Notes under the pieces: generated by a model | What the model was told of the DNA's origin: nothing | What the model saw: the letters and a program-made list of their open reading frames with translations, nothing else | Databases searched by the model: none | Position numbers and translations under genes: made by a program | Assembly (NCBI GenBank): GCA_002431975.1 | Contig: DJFA01000040.1 | Span: 1-6,450, forward strand | Source: Ruminococcus sp. UBA5884 | Lineage (GTDB): Bacteria; Bacillota; Clostridia; Oscillospirales; Ruminococcaceae | Length of the DNA: 6,450 bases | Reading direction: 5' to 3' | In this document: positions 3,948 to 6,450 of the stretch, in pieces | Position numbering within the stretch: the stretch's first letter is position 1 | Layout of the letters: the number at the start of each line of letters is the position of its first letter

Positions 3948-6269
3948 TTGAAAAAATATGGTGTTTTATTATTCTGTACAATATTTGCATTTGCAGCCGG
4001 TATTTCTGATATAAGTATCCCTGTATATGCGGATTATTCAGAAAGTACAGAAACTATTCAGAATCCCGGAGCCGGCTATACCAGTACTTTATGGATTAGC
4101 TGCAAGCCGGAAAATACTCCTGTATGCAATCCGACAGGAAGCATTGTTCTTATGTTCGTTGATATAGGCGGCTTTTCAAGCGGAGCAAACGGAACTTCTG
4201 ATGAAAATGGAAATTATACTGACGGAACAGATATTCCGCTTGATGATGTGTTCTTTGCAAATATGAGGAAAACTCTCGAAAATGCAAGAAAAAACGGCTG
4301 TATGGTGGCTCTGCGTTTCAGATATGACGCAAACGGCAGGGATAATCCTGAACCTGCAACATTTGATTTTCTGCTCTCTCATATAAAACAGATTGAAAAT
4401 GACGGATTTCTTGAAGATTACAAGGATATAATAGCTTTTGTTGAATCAGGTTTTACCGGCAAATGGGGCGAACAGCACGGCGGAAAATATACTTCATATG
4501 ATTATAATGCAAAGGTTCTTGCGGCATTGCTTGAATGTGTGCCTGCACCTATACCGGTAACTGTAAGAACTCCCGGAACTGCTGCCGCATATTTTGGAAT
4601 TGAAAAAAATCAGCTTGCAGACTATACTCCCGAACCGGACAGTAATGCTTCAAGAGTGGGAATGTATGATGACGGATATATGGGTTCTGATTCAGACCTC
4701 GGAACATATTCCAACCGTGAAAATGAAACAGCATGGCTTGGCAGACAGACTCTTACATCATATTTCGGCGGAGAGTTTTCCGGAAATATCGAATTTGCAA
4801 AAAAATATGATACATATCTCCCTGAAAATGCTGTGCCTGAAATGTATAAGACTCATTTAAGCTATATAAATTCAAATATCTTTCAGCTTTATAAGGATTA
4901 TACATTCAGTGAACAGTACAGCATTGACGGAGTTGACAACAGTGCATACTATGGACAGACTGTATATAAATTCATAAGGGACCATATTGGCTACAGATTT
5001 GTTTTAAGAAGCTGTGATTTTGATTCCGAAGTAAATCAGGGCGGAGTTTTAAACCTCAGTTTCAATGTTGAAAATACAGGCTTTGCAAATCCGATAATGC
5101 AGCAGAAAACAGAACTTATACTCGAAAATAACGGCAGATATATCATTGCTGAAACTGATACGGATACAAGAAAATGGTACTCTGCACAGACATCTGAAAA
5201 CAATATCAGCATGAAAATTCCCGGCGGTCTTGAAACAGGTGAATGGAATATATATCTTAAAATTTCTGTCGGAAATAATGATATCAGTGAGATGAATTTC
5301 AGGTCTGTTGAATTTGCAAACGATTCAGTATGGAATGAACAGCTCGGTGCTAATTATCTCGGAACTTTTACAGTTTCAGAAAATAATGATGCAGAAAGTC
5401 TTACAGATGAAAGATTCTTTCAGACCAATGCGGAAAATCAGACAGATAAATCAGATGGCAGAGTTTATAATGTAAATGATGTGATTTCTTTAAGTACTGA
5501 TAATCTTGTAAAGGAAACAGATGATAAAAAGCTTTATATTTCCGCAGATGAGGAGTATCTCTATGTATCTGCCGTAATTCCGCAGAATGCTGCTGCTCCG
5601 GTATACAATATCCAGATTAAGCCGGAAAACGACAGCAAAACATACTGGTATTACAAAACAAGCGGAAATGCAATATATTTCAATAACGGCTCATATGACA
5701 GGCTTATTACTGATGTAAACGGTGATATTGTGCGTTTCAGGATACCGCTCGGAGAAACTATGAATATAAATCCGGGAACTGTCCTTTCATCTGTCAGAGT
5801 ATCCATTCAGGATTCAGCTGATTCATGGAAAAATGTAGGTGAAATAGTTTCAGATGCATATACTATACCGGACGGATTTACTGTATACAGTTCAAAACAG
5901 ACTGTATTTATGAATAAAGGAGATAAAAAGGAACTTTCTGTTCTTACATCTTCCGACTGTACCGGTTATCAGTGGTTCTTCAATGGAAATGAAATAAAAG
6001 GTGCAGACAGTCAGACATATACGCTCACTGCTTCTGAAACTGGTATATACAGTGTCAGAGTGACATCTGCAAACGGTGTGTCAAAAACAGCTGATATCTG
6101 CGAAATTTCAGGAATATTCAGCGATACTGATATAAGAGATATTACTGTTCTTAAACGCTGGCTGCTTGAAGGTACTGCTCCTGAAGATTATGAAATCCCT
6201 GATATGAATAATGACGGTAAAATTGATATCTGTGATTTATGTATCATGAAAGAAAAAATTATAAAATAA
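3948..6269 (+). CDS. Secreted multidomain protein: DUF4874/DUF4832-like core, Ig-like domain, type I dockerin
   Basis: A 773-residue exported protein, probably a cellulosome component. Residues 1-28 form a signal peptide (KK, hydrophobic stretch 5-19, cleavage after VYA-28). The core (about 36-460) resembles the DUF4874 and DUF4832 families, thought to have a glycosidase-like barrel: NPGAGY (39-44), IVLMFVDIGG (66-75), ALRFRYD (121-127), ESGFTGKWGEQH (166-177), SDSDLGTY (247-254), GGEF (274-277), and a beta segment from HIGYRFVLRS (about 345). E166 and E175 are candidate catalytic acids (inference). Residues about 505-640 form a beta-rich domain, possibly carbohydrate-binding, not identified. 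About 645-718 is an Ig-like domain (YQWFFNGNEIKGADSQTY, then GIYSVRV). About 720-773 is a dockerin with a good second calcium loop (DMNNDGKIDICD, 752-763) and a degenerate first loop. TTG start; it follows the metalloregulator by 15 bases. Activity unknown. Confidence 0.85.
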   Translation: MKKYGVLLFCTIFAFAAGISDISIPVYADYSESTETIQNPGAGYTSTLWISCKPENTPVCNPTGSIVLMFVDIGGFSSGANGTSDENGNYTDGTDIPLDDVFFANMRKTLENARKNGCMVALRFRYDANGRDNPEPATFDFLLSHIKQIENDGFLEDYKDIIAFVESGFTGKWGEQHGGKYTSYDYNAKVLAALLECVPAPIPVTVRTPGTAAAYFGIEKNQLADYTPEPDSNASRVGMYDDGYMGSDSDLGTYSNRENETAWLGRQTLTSYFGGEFSGNIEFAKKYDTYLPENAVPEMYKTHLSYINSNIFQLYKDYTFSEQYSIDGVDNSAYYGQTVYKFIRDHIGYRFVLRSCDFDSEVNQGGVLNLSFNVENTGFANPIMQQKTELILENNGRYIIAETDTDTRKWYSAQTSENNISMKIPGGLETGEWNIYLKISVGNNDISEMNFRSVEFANDSVWNEQLGANYLGTFTVSENNDAESLTDERFFQTNAENQTDKSDGRVYNVNDVISLSTDNLVKETDDKKLYISADEEYLYVSAVIPQNAAAPVYNIQIKPENDSKTYWYYKTSGNAIYFNNGSYDRLITDVNGDIVRFRIPLGETMNINPGTVLSSVRVSIQDSADSWKNVGEIVSDAYTIPDGFTVYSSKQTVFMNKGDKKELSVLTSSDCTGYQWFFNGNEIKGADSQTYTLTASETGIYSVRVTSANGVSKTADICEISGIFSDTDIRDITVLKRWLLEGTAPEDYEIPDMNNDGKIDICDLCIMKEKIIK

Positions 6270-6280
6270 TGCTAATTTGT

Positions 6281-6402
6281 TTTGTAGGGGCGACCAATGG
6301 TTGCCCCTTATGGTTTATCAATGATTTTTTTCATATCAAAAACAAACACCAAAATTATGGTTAAACCATAATTCAGGCGGGCGACCAATGGTCGCCCCTA
6401 CA
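6281..6402. repeat. Long GTAGGGG palindromic repeat after the dockerin gene
   Basis: TGTAGGGGCGACC (6283-6295) is perfectly inverted at 6390-6402. Each end forms its own hairpin: GGGGCGACC-aat-GGTTGCCCC (6287-6307, one G-T pair) and GGGCGACC-aat-GGTCGCCC (6379-6397). The centre is about 65 bases longer than in the copy at 1946-2023 and ends in a separate 21-bp palindrome. Similarity with the earlier copy continues outside the core into ATTCATCGAATTGGCGTT (6409-6426). The remaining bases to 6450 show nothing recognisable. The element begins 12 bases after the dockerin stop and is the only structure that could end that transcript, though it lacks a T-tract. Confidence 0.82.
6353..6373. repeat. 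Perfect 21-bp palindrome inside the last repeat
   Basis: AATTATGGTT (6353-6362) and AACCATAATT (6364-6373) are perfectly inverted around a single central A. TTATGGTTAA recurs at 31-40 beside the decayed repeat copy, so the palindrome seems to belong to one subtype of the family. Confidence 0.7.
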
Positions 6403-6450
6403 TAAACGATTCATCGAATTGGCGTTAAGAAAAATCTCATATGCTTGACT

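Noticed and set aside
3966..3980. Lipoprotein signal (Cys10 in the signal peptide of the dockerin protein)
   Set aside because: The residues before the Cys (LLF) do not fit a lipobox, while a clear VYA cleavage site for signal peptidase I follows at 26-28.
4594..4860. 88-codon open frame on the + strand inside the dockerin gene
   Set aside because: It is an overlapping frame within a well-supported coding region, with no ribosome binding site and no family resemblance.

Overview
The window looks like chromosome from a low-GC, anaerobic, fibre-degrading Firmicute of the Ruminococcus type (Oscillospiraceae). The clearest pointer is the last gene, a secreted multidomain protein with a C-terminal type I dockerin whose helix wording (LKRWLL, DLCIMK) is of ruminococcal cellulosome style. 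AT-rich intergenic DNA, strong AAAGGAGG ribosome binding sites, frequent TTG starts and GC-rich palindromes built on GTAGGGGCGA fit the same group. The genus is inferred; no rRNA is present. All six genes are on the + strand.

Layout: 1-200 holds a decayed and a fuller copy of a palindromic repeat. 201-1881 is a riboflavin biosynthesis pair, ribBA (bifunctional DHBP synthase / GTP cyclohydrolase II) and ribH (lumazine synthase), 19 bases apart. 1882-2189 has another repeat copy and then a good sigma-A-type promoter for hpf (2190-2717, long-form ribosome hibernation factor). An intrinsic terminator-like hairpin follows hpf and sits almost against the ribosome binding site of a HAD-superfamily phosphatase gene (2802-3461). 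3462-3554 is an AT-rich promoter region with overlapping dyads. It leads into a short DtxR/MntR-family metalloregulator (3555-3932), followed after 15 bases by the large secreted dockerin protein (3948-6269). 6270-6450 holds a long repeat copy.

How the genes work together: RibBA makes both the 4-carbon DHBP unit and the first pyrimidine intermediate, and RibH condenses DHBP with the later pyrimidine to lumazine. ribD and the riboflavin synthase gene are not in the window. hpf has its own promoter and is a stand-alone stress/stationary-phase function. The regulator and the dockerin protein look co-transcribed and probably translationally coupled, an unusual pairing of a metal sensor with an extracellular, probably carbohydrate-directed, scaffold-docked protein.

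The most notable material is (i) the dockerin protein, with a DUF4874/DUF4832-like core of unknown activity, an unassigned beta domain, an Ig-like domain and a dockerin with a degenerate first calcium loop, (ii) its coupling to a metalloregulator with a mixed MntR/DtxR metal site, and (iii) a MITE-like repeat family whose hairpin arms differ by compensatory changes and which seems bounded by imperfect terminal inverted repeats. No CRISPR array, tRNA, rRNA or transposase gene was seen.
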